Positions 26,624-35,753 of a DNA stretch of 64,000 bases are shown here, one piece after another; within the stretch, counting starts at the first letter, position 1, and the number at the start of each line of letters is the position of its first letter. Both the position numbers and the translations under genes were made by a program. The stretch spans positions 44,446 through 108,445 of the forward strand of contig JAVBVZ010000013.1 of assembly GCA_036679405.1 (NCBI GenBank), given 5' to 3'. The stretch is from JAEYKI01 sp036679405 (GTDB lineage Bacteria > Bacillota > Clostridia > Christensenellales > Christensenellaceae). The notes beneath the pieces were generated by a model. It had not been told where the DNA came from, did not search any database, and was given only the letters and a program-made list of their open reading frames with translations.

Positions 26624-27322
26624 ATGCAATTTGAGATTGAGCAATGGCTGAAGCGTCTGACGGAGCAATTGGAAAATACCTTTGGTAGGCGCCTGCTGTA
26701 TGTGGGGCTGGGAGGCAGTTTTGCGCGCGGAGAAGCCACAGAGGAAAGTGACATTGACGTTAACATTGTACTTGACCGTCTGAATGCGGAAGATTTAATT
26801 GTTTACCGCAAGTTGATCGGCAGAATGCCTGAACACGAAAGGAGCTGTGGGTTTATTTGCGGAAAAAAAGAAATGGAAGCATGGCCCCGGCATGAACTTT
26901 TTCAGTTTATGCAGGGAAGCGTGGTGATACACGGTACGCTGAAAGGGATTGTAGCCCCGCCTACCAGAGAAGAGATAAGGGAGAATATATTAAATACATC
27001 TTCTTTGATTTATCACGAGGCCTGTCACCGTTATATATTTTCGGAAGATCCGAGCGGAGAAGCTCAAATGCTGAAGCCTGCATATAAACTGGCGTTTTTT
27101 ATTTTACAGGAATATATTTTTTTGATGGAAGATGCTTATTTTCCTACCAAAAGAGAATTGCAAGCCCGGCTTGAAGGCGAAGACAAGACTATGATTGAAA
27201 CGCTCATGAACTGGGAGTCTTACGAGGGAGCGCGGAAAGCAGCGCCGGATAAGTGTTTTTTCGAGCTGGCCGGTTGGGCAGGGAATATGATGACACGGGC
27301 AATGCGGATAGAAGGCCTGTGA
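26624..27322 (+). CDS. Nucleotidyltransferase-domain protein
   Basis: 232 residues. N-terminal minimal nucleotidyltransferase core GSFARGEATEESDIDV near residue 31-46 (GS-x10-D-x-D) with the acidic metal ligands. The C-terminal half is helical (YHEACHRYIFSEDPSGEAQMLKPAYKLAFFILQEYIF), a helical partner fold also seen in HEPN-type or kanamycin-type nucleotidyltransferases. The combination occurs in small adenylyltransferases of antitoxin or aminoglycoside type; no toxin partner gene is next to it. Substrate unknown. Start ATG 26624 with GGAGG upstream. Confidence 0.7.
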   Translation: MQFEIEQWLKRLTEQLENTFGRRLLYVGLGGSFARGEATEESDIDVNIVLDRLNAEDLIVYRKLIGRMPEHERSCGFICGKKEMEAWPRHELFQFMQGSVVIHGTLKGIVAPPTREEIRENILNTSSLIYHEACHRYIFSEDPSGEAQMLKPAYKLAFFILQEYIFLMEDAYFPTKRELQARLEGEDKTMIETLMNWESYEGARKAAPDKCFFELAGWAGNMMTRAMRIEGL

Positions 27323-27382
27323 TTTGTGATTCAATTGCGGAAATAGAGTTCTGCTGAGGCAGGGGATGTTCAGGGGGCGGAA

Positions 27383-27859
27383 ATGAACGGAAAAGAATTC
27401 AAGATTACCAATATTGCGAAGATGGAAGCAAAACACGTATATGGACACGAGCCGTACGAGTATTACAAATATGAAGCCACAAAAGACGTCGGGCTGAGCC
27501 AATGTTACGCCGCGGTTTATGAAATTCCACCTAACAAAACCAATATTCCGTATCACTACCATTTAAAAAACGAGGAGATATTTTATATCATCAGCGGCAA
27601 AGGCGTAGTCGAAACGGCGAGCGGTGACAGGGCGATTGCCGCCGGCGATATTCTGATATGCCCGACCGGGGATGGAGGCGCCCATGAAATCACAAATACT
27701 TCCGATGCAGAAAACCTTGTTTATATTGATTTTGATACCATGAATTTCCCGGAGGTTGCGATGTACCCGCATTCCGGAAAACTGGGTGTGCGTGTGGGAA
27801 GCGCAGAGATGGAATACTACAAAAGGGATACCAAGGTGGATTATTATAAAGACGAATGA
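27383..27859 (+). CDS. Cupin-domain protein
   Basis: 158 residues, single cupin barrel. The first cupin motif appears as YHYHLKNEEIFYIISGKG (two His and one Glu) and the second as CPTGDGGAHEITNTSD with a His, so a metal site is likely. Preceded by GGGGGCGG rather than a canonical ribosome-binding site. Function cannot be inferred from neighbours. Confidence 0.75.
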   Translation: MNGKEFKITNIAKMEAKHVYGHEPYEYYKYEATKDVGLSQCYAAVYEIPPNKTNIPYHYHLKNEEIFYIISGKGVVETASGDRAIAAGDILICPTGDGGAHEITNTSDAENLVYIDFDTMNFPEVAMYPHSGKLGVRVGSAEMEYYKRDTKVDYYKDE

Positions 27860-27916
27860 TGAAAAGCGGCGTGCTTATATGTAACCATTTTGGATATTGA
27901 AACGGATATTTAGTTT

Positions 27917-28354
27917 TTACTTATCTTTATCCTGATTTTTTCTGATCAGTACAAAAATGCCAACGATGGCCAGCATAACGGCTGAAATGATAAATAACGC
28001 CAGCCCGCCTCCGTGACCAGAAGAGATGCTTTCACCACTCGGTTTTGTTTTTTCCCAAAAAAGAATGATGATCGCCGCGGCTGCAGCCGCGGCACCGATG
28101 GCCGCAATCAAGAGGTAGGTTTTTTTGCCTGATTGCCCGGGAGGCGCATAGGAACTTGCACGGATCAGGCGGACAAGATAAACAAAAAGGCAGGCTGTTA
28201 AGATCACGATGATGTTGGCAGGATAGGGGATCCAGTGCACCCCGAACCCGTAAAGGCCCGCGTCTATAAAAAGAAGGTATGCGAGCAAAAGGAAGCTTTG
28301 GTTACCGATTTTGTTTTTTGCGGATACCTGTCGTTCGTCAAGTCTTTGTTTCAT
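27917..28354 (-). CDS. Small integral membrane protein (partner of HTH regulator)
   Basis: About 145 residues with four predicted transmembrane stretches (LLLAYLLFIDAGLYGFG, IIVILTACLFVYLVRLI, LLIAAIGAAAAAAAIIILF, LFIISAVMLAIVGIFVLI) and a short Gly/Ser/His-rich loop. Similar three- to four-TM proteins sit beside YozG-type HTH genes in many Bacillota. Start ATG at 28354 has GGGAGG upstream; the longer frame that extends upstream overlaps the regulator gene and is not used. Start and stop overlap by ATGA with the regulator, so the two are translationally coupled. Function unknown. Confidence 0.7.
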   Translation of the reverse strand: MKQRLDERQVSAKNKIGNQSFLLLAYLLFIDAGLYGFGVHWIPYPANIIVILTACLFVYLVRLIRASSYAPPGQSGKKTYLLIAAIGAAAAAAAIIILFWEKTKPSGESISSGHGGGLALFIISAVMLAIVGIFVLIRKNQDKDK

Positions 28355-28557
28355 ATGTCTTTTTCCTCCCAGAAAAGATCGTCCAGCGTTTTGTGAAGAA
28401 GCCTGCATATTGAGGTGCAGAGGCGGATGGTGGGGTTGTAATCCCCGCTTTCGATTGCGTTGATGGTTTGGCGGGTGACGCCCAGTGCGTCCGCAATATC
28501 TTTCTGCGAAAGCCCGAGCGCTGCACGCGCCGACTTTAGTTTTAGATTTTTTCCCAT
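28351..28557 (-). CDS. XRE-family transcriptional regulator (short)
   Basis: 68 residues: one helix-turn-helix (ARAALGLSQKDIADALGVTRQTINAIESGDYNPT) and a short helical tail, the YozG/Cro-like type. It probably regulates its own operon with the membrane protein, whose start overlaps its stop. Its -10/-35 elements lie directly upstream. Confidence 0.85.
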   Translation of the reverse strand: MGKNLKLKSARAALGLSQKDIADALGVTRQTINAIESGDYNPTIRLCTSICRLLHKTLDDLFWEEKDI

Positions 28558-28588
28558 ATGCCTTATACGCTTTCCCTTTTATGGCTAC

Positions 28589-28617
28589 AGTATACTTTAG
28601 CACGGATAAAATATCAA
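28589..28617 (-). promoter_or_regulatory. Promoter of the XRE/membrane-protein pair
   Basis: Minus-strand TTGATA, 17-base spacer, TATACT, about 30 bases before the ATG. The very AT-rich tract just upstream (28610-28660) could hold an autoregulatory operator. Confidence 0.6.
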
Positions 28618-28706
28618 ATATATTTTACATAATATAAAATATAATATACATTTAAAAGAGGATATAAAAAAAAAGTAAAAGACGACTTGCTTTTTGGCAA
28701 AAAAAC

Positions 28707-28735
28707 TTTTGCCCGGCTTAAAAAAAGTGTATGAT
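28707..28735 (+). promoter_or_regulatory. Possible promoter of the amidohydrolase gene
   Basis: TTTTGC, 17-base spacer, TATGAT, about 65 bases upstream of the ATG. The -35 is poor. Confidence 0.35.
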
Positions 28736-28802
28736 AGAGTTTGGCACGCAGCCCCGGCGCTGCACGGCTCAAGAAACAAATTAACATAACAGGAGAAGAC
28801 GA

Positions 28803-29969
28803 ATGCTTTTGGTTAAAACAGGCACCCTTTATACCATGGAAGATGGGATAAAGGAAAACATGGATATATTGATTAAGGATGGAAAAGTTAAAGAAATTGG
28901 CAGAGATATTGCGTTTGACGGGGAAATTCTTGATTTGTCGGCTATGATGGTTCTCCCGGGTTTAGTGGACGCACATTGCCACCTCGGCATGTGGGAGAAT
29001 GGAATGGATGAAGAAGGAGCGGACGGGAACGAATTTGTGAATCCCAGCACGCCTTCTCTGCGTGCGATCGATGCGGTGAATCCCCGGGATGAGTATTTTC
29101 GCGAAGCGCGGGAAGGCGGTGTAACCACCGTAGTGACCGGACCAGGAAGCGCAAACGTTATCGGCGGACAGTTTTGCGCAATTAAAACGGTCGGGGACCG
29201 AATAGATGATATGATCGTCAAGGCGCCGTGTGCGCTCAAGGTTGCGTTTGGAGAAAATCCGAAACGGGTATACAAAGGACAGAAAAAATCCCCTATTACA
29301 CGCATGGCAACGGCAGGGATCCTGCGTAAGGAGCTGACGCGCGCGCAAGAATATATGCGAAAACAGGCGATGGCAAAAGAGAATGCGGAAAAGCTGCCCG
29401 ATAAGGATTTGGATATGGAGATCCTTTGCGATGTACTGCGGGGTGAGCTGATTATGAAGGCGCATGCGCACCGTGCGGATGATATACTGACTGCGATACG
29501 GATTGCAAAAGAATTTAATATCCGGCTGTCGGTTGAGCATTGCACTGAAGGATATACGATTGTCAATCATCTGAAAGAAGAGGACGTCAGAATTGTTTTA
29601 GGCCCTCTTGCAACAGAGCGTTGCAAAATTGAACTGCGGGAACTTACGATGGCTGCGCCGGGAATCATGGAAAAAAACGGGGTCGAATTTGCACTATGCA
29701 CCGATCATCCGGTTATTATTGAATCTTATTTACTTCTGAGTGCCGCATTGGCGGTGCGTGAAGGGCTTTCAGAAGAGGGGGCACTTCGGAGCGTTACGAT
29801 CAATGCAGCGCGGGCGGCTGGAATAGAAGAACGTGTAGGAAGTATTGCACCGGGAAAAGATGCCGATATTGTGGCTTTTGCCGGTAATCCTTTGGATATC
29901 CGCAACAAACCGGTATGTGTACTGGTGGACGGGCAGGTGGTGTATTCCGCCTTGAATGCGGAAGTTTAG
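28803..29969 (+). CDS. Amidohydrolase, imidazolonepropionase-like subgroup
   Basis: 388 residues, metal-dependent hydrolase. VDAHCHLGMWENGMDEEG carries the first H-x-H pair. TTVVTGPGSANVIGGQ, KAHAHRADDI, SVEHCTEGY and CTDHPVI give further His/Asp ligands, and GSIAPGKDADIVAFAGNPLD is the C-terminal beta-sandwich. Relatives are annotated as amidohydrolases of uncertain substrate. Start ATG 28803 has GGAG upstream. A single gene, then tsaE 129 bases on. Confidence 0.8.
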   Translation: MLLVKTGTLYTMEDGIKENMDILIKDGKVKEIGRDIAFDGEILDLSAMMVLPGLVDAHCHLGMWENGMDEEGADGNEFVNPSTPSLRAIDAVNPRDEYFREAREGGVTTVVTGPGSANVIGGQFCAIKTVGDRIDDMIVKAPCALKVAFGENPKRVYKGQKKSPITRMATAGILRKELTRAQEYMRKQAMAKENAEKLPDKDLDMEILCDVLRGELIMKAHAHRADDILTAIRIAKEFNIRLSVEHCTEGYTIVNHLKEEDVRIVLGPLATERCKIELRELTMAAPGIMEKNGVEFALCTDHPVIIESYLLLSAALAVREGLSEEGALRSVTINAARAAGIEERVGSIAPGKDADIVAFAGNPLDIRNKPVCVLVDGQVVYSALNAEV

Positions 29970-30054
29970 AAACAAGGAATGTCCAAATTGAACAGTGTGG
30001 ATGATATGATTTGCATAACGACGCTCGGGCCCCGGCGCCGTTAGCCCCTGCTCT

Positions 30055-30082
30055 TGCATAAAAGAGATTTTTTTTATAATAT
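30055..30082 (+). promoter_or_regulatory. Possible promoter of the tsaE-tsaB-rimI operon
   Basis: TTGCAT at 30055 and TAATAT at 30077 with a 16-base spacer; TATAAT two bases earlier would leave only 14. Confidence 0.4.
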
Positions 30083-30098
30083 ATAGGGGTAAAAAAAC

Positions 30099-30548
30099 TT
30101 GGATGGATCAAACCGAATGCGAAAAGTATGCACAAACAGCGATAAAGAAACTATGGCGGCAGGGGAAGCCTTTGCGGCTATATTGAAAGCGGGAGACGTG
30201 GTTGCGCTCAGCGGTGATCTGGGCGCAGGCAAAACCGTATTTGTGAAAGGTATTGCGCGTGGACTTAATGTGGAAGAGATGGTTACCAGCCCTACTTTTA
30301 CAATTGTTCGCGAATATGAGGGACGGATGCCGTTGTATCATTTTGACGTTTACCGGATCGGGGATGCGGACGAGATGGAGGATACGGGATATTTTGATTA
30401 TATATGCGGCGAAGGCGTTGTAGTAGTGGAGTGGGCCGAAAAGATCAAGGCCCTGTTGCCTGAAAACCGGATTGATGTTACGCTGGAAAAAACCGGAGAC
30501 GAAACAAGAAATATCTTGATAAAAGGGCGCGGGGGTGAATCATGCTGA
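30099..30548 (+). CDS. tsaE: tRNA threonylcarbamoyladenosine ATPase TsaE
   Basis: ATPase subunit for t6A37 tRNA modification. 149 residues with Walker A GDLGAGKT near residue 40, TSPTFTIVREYEG and YHFDVYRI, which are TsaE-specific. TTG at 30099 is selected because AGGGG lies 9 bases upstream; an in-frame ATG at 30117 lacks a comparable site. Overlaps tsaB by 7 bases, in the usual tsaE-tsaB-rimI order. Confidence 0.9.
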   Translation: MDGSNRMRKVCTNSDKETMAAGEAFAAILKAGDVVALSGDLGAGKTVFVKGIARGLNVEEMVTSPTFTIVREYEGRMPLYHFDVYRIGDADEMEDTGYFDYICGEGVVVVEWAEKIKALLPENRIDVTLEKTGDETRNILIKGRGGESC

Positions 30549-31213
30549 TACTTGGATTGGATACAACCGGAAATACGCTTTCAGTTGCGTTGTGTGAAGA
30601 TGAAAAGCTACTGGGTGAGACCACAATAAATGATACGAAAAAACATTCGGTGACATTACTGCCGGCGGTCAGCAGCCTGCTTTCCGTCTTGGGACGAAGC
30701 ATCTCGGAGGTGGAATTGATTGCAGTTTCGGTGGGACCGGGATCTTTTACCGGGATAAGGATCGGGGTAGCCAGCGCAATCGGCCTTGCACAGTCGCTTC
30801 GGATACCTGTGGCACAGATTGATGCACTGGATGCACTTTTGGAAAATGTGTTTTTTGACGGGACGATTTGTGCTATAATGGATGCCAGGCGGGAACAGGT
30901 TTATGCCGCCGCAAAAAAAGACAATCGTATTTTGGTGGAGTCCTGTGCAACGGGCCTGGCGGATTTGCTTCCCCTTTTGGGAAACGGGCCGGCGATGTTT
31001 GTAGGGGACGGGATTGACCAATATAAAGATATGATACTGAAAAGCAGGCCGGACAGTTTGTTTGCAAAGGAGGCTGCGTGTTACCAACGTGCCAGTTCGG
31101 TATGCGCGCTGGGTTTGTTAAAATGCAGGAAAGAAGAAATAACGACGTACCGGAAAGTGCGGGCAAATTATCTGCGCCCATCTCAGGCGGAAAGGCTGAA
31201 AAAAGCAAAATGA
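30542..31213 (+). CDS. tsaB: tRNA threonylcarbamoyladenosine protein TsaB
   Basis: Partner of TsaD/TsaE in t6A synthesis. 223 residues, ASKHA fold: LGLDTTGNTLSVAL at the N terminus, SVGPGSFTGIRIGVASAIGLAQ (the family signature) and AIMDARREQVYAA. Overlaps tsaE by 7 bases and rimI by 4. Confidence 0.92.
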   Translation: MLILGLDTTGNTLSVALCEDEKLLGETTINDTKKHSVTLLPAVSSLLSVLGRSISEVELIAVSVGPGSFTGIRIGVASAIGLAQSLRIPVAQIDALDALLENVFFDGTICAIMDARREQVYAAAKKDNRILVESCATGLADLLPLLGNGPAMFVGDGIDQYKDMILKSRPDSLFAKEAACYQRASSVCALGLLKCRKEEITTYRKVRANYLRPSQAERLKKAK

Positions 31214-31683
31214 AAGCAAATACGCAAATACGAAGGGCGGAATTTGGGGATTTAAAACAGATTCATGCTCTGGAGAAGCAAAGTTTTGATGTGCCCTGGA
31301 GTTACGAGATGCTCTATGAAGATATTTGCACCAATAAAGGTACGGTGTATTATGTTTTGGAGGAAGACCGCAACATTGTCGGATATGGCGGCATGTGGAT
31401 CATATTGGACGAGGCGCATATTACGAATGTGTGTGTGTTGCCGGAGAAACGCCGGAAGGGCTATGCCATGATGCTTATGAAAAAGCTGTGTGATAAGGCA
31501 GAGAGCCTGGGCGCCGAGAATATGACGCTGGAGGTAAGAGTTTCGAACCACGATGCGCTTCATTTATATAAAAAATGCGGTTTTGCCATCCACGGGCGCA
31601 GAAAAAAGTATTATTCCAACAACAATGAAGACGCATATATTATGTGGAGAGAAGGCACGATTCATCTGGTGGGGGAGAGCTGA
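31210..31683 (+). CDS. rimI: Ribosomal protein S18 alanine N-acetyltransferase RimI
   Basis: 157 residues, GNAT acetyltransferase: VCVLPEKRRKGYAMMLM supplies the acetyl-CoA loop (R-x-x-G-x-A) and EVRVSNHDALHLYKKCGFAIHGRRKKYY is the conserved RimI C-terminal stretch. Starts in an ATGA overlap with the tsaB stop; the longer frame from 31078 runs back into tsaB and is not used. In this operon setting RimI is the standard call. Confidence 0.88.
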   Translation: MKANTQIRRAEFGDLKQIHALEKQSFDVPWSYEMLYEDICTNKGTVYYVLEEDRNIVGYGGMWIILDEAHITNVCVLPEKRRKGYAMMLMKKLCDKAESLGAENMTLEVRVSNHDALHLYKKCGFAIHGRRKKYYSNNNEDAYIMWREGTIHLVGES

Positions 31684-31686
31684 TTT

Positions 31687-32457
31687 TTGGAGATCACTGT
31701 TTCGGGAATACGGACAAATTATGAGATAACGGGCGAAGGAAAGCCGGTTCTTTTGTTACACGGATGGGGCGCGCAGATTGAAAGCTTTGCCCCTGTTATT
31801 TTTGCCCTGCAGAAATACCGGCGTGTGATCGCACTGGATCTTCCGGGGTTTGGAAAGAGTGGATTCCCAAACGGAGCCTGGACCGTGCGCGATTATATGG
31901 AATTTACGCTTGCATTTATGACGGCTGTGGGCCTGGAGCGGACAGATATACTGTGTCATTCATTTGGCGGACGCGTAACTATTTTGCTGGCGGCACAACA
32001 TCCGGAGCGTGTTTCAAAAATCGTTTTTGTGGACAGTGCAGGAGTGCGGCCGCCGCGGACGCTTCAATATTATTTAAAAGTCTATTCCTATAAGCTTGCC
32101 AAACGAATAGCGAAAAGCCGTCCGCTTTCCGCCTTTTTTAAATCTATTGGTATGGATGTTCAAAAGAAGATTAAAAATGCCGGTTCCGAAGATTATAAAA
32201 ATTTGCCCGACTGTATGAAGAAGACATTTATCAATGTAGTCAATGAGGATCTGAGTGCATATCTAAAAAAAATAGAAGCTCCCTCTTTGTTGATTTGGGG
32301 CGATAACGATATGGATACGCCGCTCGCTTATGGGCAAAAAATGGAGAAAGAGATCCCGGACGCTGGATTGGTTGTTTTACGGGAGGCTGGGCACTATTCT
32401 TATTTGGATCAGTTTCCGCAATTCATTGCGGTGGTAAACAGTTTTTTTGGAGGATGA
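31687..32457 (+). CDS. Alpha/beta hydrolase
   Basis: 256 residues. LLLHGWGAQ is the oxyanion segment, CHSFGGR the nucleophile elbow (Ser), WGDNDMDTP the acid, and GHYSYLDQF the His, so the catalytic triad is complete. Resembles serine hydrolases such as esterases or C-C bond hydrolases. TTG start with GGGGGAG 11 bases upstream; there is no ATG in the first 50 residues with a better site. Only 3 bases separate it from murF, so it is in the wall-synthesis transcript. Confidence 0.8.
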   Translation: MEITVSGIRTNYEITGEGKPVLLLHGWGAQIESFAPVIFALQKYRRVIALDLPGFGKSGFPNGAWTVRDYMEFTLAFMTAVGLERTDILCHSFGGRVTILLAAQHPERVSKIVFVDSAGVRPPRTLQYYLKVYSYKLAKRIAKSRPLSAFFKSIGMDVQKKIKNAGSEDYKNLPDCMKKTFINVVNEDLSAYLKKIEAPSLLIWGDNDMDTPLAYGQKMEKEIPDAGLVVLREAGHYSYLDQFPQFIAVVNSFFGG

Positions 32458-32460
32458 TCA

Positions 32461-34083
32461 ATGGGGTTGCTTGATACTATTGCCTTACTTGTTTCAATGA
32501 TACCCGGAATATTATTTGCCGCAGCTATTTTGCTTGCACAGGTGCACTATATTCATGTCCTTCAACTGGAAGGCTATGTGAATAAAAATTATTTTAAATG
32601 GCTGCGTGTGAATATAGCGGCCGGTTTTCTTCTTCCAGTCATAAGCTTTGCGATGGTTTTGGCCGTGGAGATATTAAACCGGACGAATTTATTGCCTTTT
32701 GTGCGTACGGACGCCGGGACAATTGTGTCTATTGCCGTTTTGATAGGCGCGGCGGGGTTGATGCTTTTTTATGCCGGACATATCCGTTTTAAGCAAGCTA
32801 AAAAACCGCTGGTATATACCGCACGGGTCAAACGTCTTTTTATAGGCATTATTGCATTGTTTGCAGTTTTGTTTTTTATATTGGAGATTCTTTTGAATTC
32901 GACTGTCGGGTATTTGGTTTTGCTGACACCGTTACTCGCACCCGCGGGCAATCTTTTGATGCGTCCTGTCGAATCGGCGGTTAAGCGGCATTATTTTAAC
33001 GATGCAAAAGCAAAACTGGCAGCGAAAGAGGGACTGATCCGTGTTGGAATTACGGGCAGTTATGGAAAAACCAGTACTAAATTTATATTAGGCGCTATTT
33101 TAAGCGAAAAATTCGCTACACTGGTACCGCCTCAAAGTTATAATACGCCGATGGGGCTGACACGCGTAATACGGGAGCAAATGAAAAGCGAACATGAGGT
33201 TTTTATTGCGGAAATGGGTGCGCGCCACGTGGGTGATATTGCAGAGCTTTGCGATTTGGTCCATCCGCAGTACGCTATTTTGACTTCGGTAGGCCCGCAG
33301 CATCTGGAGACTTTTTTTACAATTGAAAATGTAATGAGTACCAAATATGAACTCATAGAGGGATTACCCCAAGACGGCGTGGCTGTGTTCAATGTTGAAA
33401 GCGAATATGTGCGGCAATTGTACCTCAGGACGGAAAAAAAGAAAATAGGGTATGCATTTTTTGAGCGTGAGGAGGCCGACCTTTGGGTGCGGGAGACAAA
33501 AACGACCCCGGAAGGCAGTATGTTTGAAGTAGAGATGCGCGGCGGCAGCCGTTTTTGGTGCAAGACAAAGCTTTTGGGGCGTCACAATATTTTAAATATT
33601 TTAGGTGGGATCGCCCTTGCGATTGAGCTGAAATTGAGCCCGGAGGAAATAGCCAGAGGGGTTGCGCGGGTGGAGCCGGTGGAGCACCGCCTGCAGATTC
33701 TTAAGACGGGAAACGGGGTAACGGTAATAGATGATGCGTTTAATTCCAACCCGGAAGGGGCTGCATCCGCCATTGAGGTGATTGGACAGTTTTCGGGACG
33801 AAAAATTGTAGTGACGCCGGGAATGGTAGAATTGGGTGAAAAAGAAGACATTGAAAATTATAAGTTTGGACAAACCATGAGCAGTGTGTGCGATTTTGTT
33901 TTTCTGGTGGGACCGAAGCATACCCGGCCTATTTATAACGGACTTGCGGAAAGCGGGTTTCCCATTCAGAATATTTTTATAGCGAAAACCCTGGAAGAAG
34001 CGAGCGCCCAAATGACCGGCATTTTGCGCACGGGAGATGTGGTGCTGTTTGAAAATGATTTACCGGATAATTATAACGAATAG
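32461..34083 (+). CDS. murF: Membrane-anchored MurF-like ligase
   Basis: UDP-MurNAc-tripeptide:D-Ala-D-Ala ligase family. 540 residues. Residues 1-165 hold about five hydrophobic segments (IALLVSMIPGILFAAAILLAQ and others) instead of the usual soluble UMP-binding domain. The Mur ligase core starts near residue 195: GITGSYGKTSTK (P-loop), AEMGARHVGDI, LLGRHNILNILGGIALA, DDAFNSNPEGAASAIEV, TPGMVELGEKE. The fusion to membrane segments is frequent in Clostridia. Twelve bases before ddl, consistent with a shared D-Ala-D-Ala branch. Confidence 0.85.
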   Translation: MGLLDTIALLVSMIPGILFAAAILLAQVHYIHVLQLEGYVNKNYFKWLRVNIAAGFLLPVISFAMVLAVEILNRTNLLPFVRTDAGTIVSIAVLIGAAGLMLFYAGHIRFKQAKKPLVYTARVKRLFIGIIALFAVLFFILEILLNSTVGYLVLLTPLLAPAGNLLMRPVESAVKRHYFNDAKAKLAAKEGLIRVGITGSYGKTSTKFILGAILSEKFATLVPPQSYNTPMGLTRVIREQMKSEHEVFIAEMGARHVGDIAELCDLVHPQYAILTSVGPQHLETFFTIENVMSTKYELIEGLPQDGVAVFNVESEYVRQLYLRTEKKKIGYAFFEREEADLWVRETKTTPEGSMFEVEMRGGSRFWCKTKLLGRHNILNILGGIALAIELKLSPEEIARGVARVEPVEHRLQILKTGNGVTVIDDAFNSNPEGAASAIEVIGQFSGRKIVVTPGMVELGEKEDIENYKFGQTMSSVCDFVFLVGPKHTRPIYNGLAESGFPIQNIFIAKTLEEASAQMTGILRTGDVVLFENDLPDNYNE

Positions 34084-34094
34084 AGGGAAAAGAC

Positions 34095-35261
34095 ATGAAG
34101 AAAAATATTGCCGTATTTTTTGGGGGCAGGAGCGTAGAACACGATGTTTCCATTATCACAGGTCTGCAAATTCTTGATAATGCTGATACGGAAAAGTATA
34201 ACGCTTTTCCTGTTTATATTTCCCGTGACGGAGAGTGGTTTTGCGGAGAAAAACTGCGGGATGTTTCCTTTTACAAGACGTTTGACCCGAATGACAAAGG
34301 AATCCAACGCGTTTTTTTAAGCCCGGTTCCCGGAAAAAAAGAACTTCTATATGCGGCCAAATTTGGTGTAAAGACTTATTGCACACTGGATGTCGCCTTG
34401 CTGGGCATGCATGGCATGCACGGCGAGGACGGGACGCTGCAAGGCCTGTTTGAACTGGCGGATATACCTTATTCCAGCGCGGGGGTCACAGGAAGCGGCG
34501 TGGGGATGGATAAGATTGTTATGAAATGTGCTTTTCGGGGCGCGGGATTACCCGTACTTGACGCCGTGTATTTTGAGAGAAGCCGTTATGAAAAAGAGCA
34601 GGACAGCGTGCTGGATGAGACTGAAAAAAAACTTTCCTATCCGGTATTTGTAAAGCCCGCCAATTTGGGTTCCAGTATCGGTATTTCCAAAGCGAACGAC
34701 CGCGAGGCATTAAAAACCGCTTTTGCCGTTGCTTTCAATTACGACCGCCGGGTGATTGTTGAGGAGGCGGTTGAAGATATTATGGAAGTGAACAGCGCGG
34801 TTCTTGGATATGACGGGGATATAAGCGTCAGCCTGCTCGAACAGCCGGTCACCTGGAAGGACTTTTTGACATTTGACGAAAAATATTTGCGGAAGAGCTC
34901 ATCTAATGGTATGGCATCCGTATCAAGGAAGATCCCGGCACCGATTGATGATGAAATGACCCGTCAAATTGTTCGTATGTCCCGCACTGTCTTTACAACA
35001 TTGGACCTCAAGGGTGTTGTGCGTATTGATTATATTATAGACCGGGCGGCGGGCAAGGTATATGTGAATGAGGTCAATACCATACCGGGTTCCCTTGCTT
35101 TTTATCTATTTGAACCCATGGGGCTTTCTTTTGGCGAAATGATTGACCGGCTGGTGATATTTGCTGAAAGTCAAATGCGTGACAAAGCCGCCAGCAGTTT
35201 TGCGTATGATTCCAATATCCTGCAAAAAGCAGGAAAGGGAGCCAAGATAGTAAAAAAATAG
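34095..35261 (+). CDS. ddl: D-alanine--D-alanine ligase
   Basis: Makes the D-Ala-D-Ala dipeptide used by MurF. 388 residues, ATP-grasp: VFFGGRSVEHDVSIITG, LLGMHGMHGEDGTLQGL, SSAGVTGSGVGMDK, KPANLGSSIGI, RIDYIID and NEVNTIPGS with the Mg2+ ligands. The omega-loop region FDEKYLRKSSS...ASVSRKIPAP is a clostridial variant; nothing in it points to D-lactate use. A longer C-terminal tail (about 25 residues) is present. Terminator follows. Confidence 0.9.
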   Translation: MKKNIAVFFGGRSVEHDVSIITGLQILDNADTEKYNAFPVYISRDGEWFCGEKLRDVSFYKTFDPNDKGIQRVFLSPVPGKKELLYAAKFGVKTYCTLDVALLGMHGMHGEDGTLQGLFELADIPYSSAGVTGSGVGMDKIVMKCAFRGAGLPVLDAVYFERSRYEKEQDSVLDETEKKLSYPVFVKPANLGSSIGISKANDREALKTAFAVAFNYDRRVIVEEAVEDIMEVNSAVLGYDGDISVSLLEQPVTWKDFLTFDEKYLRKSSSNGMASVSRKIPAPIDDEMTRQIVRMSRTVFTTLDLKGVVRIDYIIDRAAGKVYVNEVNTIPGSLAFYLFEPMGLSFGEMIDRLVIFAESQMRDKAASSFAYDSNILQKAGKGAKIVKK

Positions 35262-35264
35262 AAA

Positions 35265-35287
35265 AGCCGCCGAAAGGCGGCCTTTTT
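35265..35287. terminator. Rho-independent terminator, bidirectional
   Basis: Stem AGCCGCC-gaaa-GGCGGCC with A-run and T-run. Ends ddl and, in the other direction, the molybdenum-cofactor operon. Confidence 0.85.
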
Positions 35288-35315
35288 ATTGTGATTCTGG
35301 TTTTGCTTGATAGTT

Positions 35316-35753
35316 TTATGATTCGTCTATTATAACAATTTCGTCTCCGGGAGCGGCCCTTCCGTCTTTGATGACGGCAACGAAAATGCCTTCACGGGGC
35401 ATAACGCAGTCGCCGGTAATTTCCCGGATGGCGCAGCCGTGATGGCACTGCTTGCCGATTTGTGTGACCCGGCAAAGGGCGGTTCCGACGCGCAAAAGCG
35501 TGCCGACGGGGAGAGTGTACAGTGTGATGCCGGTTGTATCAATATTTTCTGCAAAAGCGCCAAAATGGATATCCGGTGCCTTTGACTTGATTTTTTGTAT
35601 ACTTTCTTCACCAAGAAGACTGACCTGTCTAATACCGCCGTCCGCATGCGCGTCTCCGAAGATGCCGTGATCTGCAATAAGGCGAATGCTTTTGACCGGG
35701 TGTTTTGTCCGGCCTCTTTCTTTGTTGATATTGACGGATGTGATTTTTGCCAT
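35316..35753 (-). CDS. MOSC-domain protein
   Basis: 145 residues, MOSC domain alone (the C-terminal sulfur-carrier domain of molybdenum cofactor sulfurases). GIFGDAHADGGIRQVSLL and FGAFAENIDTTGI, and IGKQCHHGCAIREITGDCVMPREGIFV with conserved cysteines. Last gene of the minus-strand molybdenum-cofactor cluster, no gap to moaC, so likely co-transcribed. Confidence 0.85.
   Translation of the reverse strand: MAKITSVNINKERGRTKHPVKSIRLIADHGIFGDAHADGGIRQVSLLGEESIQKIKSKAPDIHFGAFAENIDTTGITLYTLPVGTLLRVGTALCRVTQIGKQCHHGCAIREITGDCVMPREGIFVAVIKDGRAAPGDEIVIIDES

Noticed and set aside
31078..31209. Extended N terminus of RimI
   Set aside because: The additional 44 codons overlap tsaB and lack a ribosome-binding site; the ATGA overlap start at 31210 gives the normal family length.
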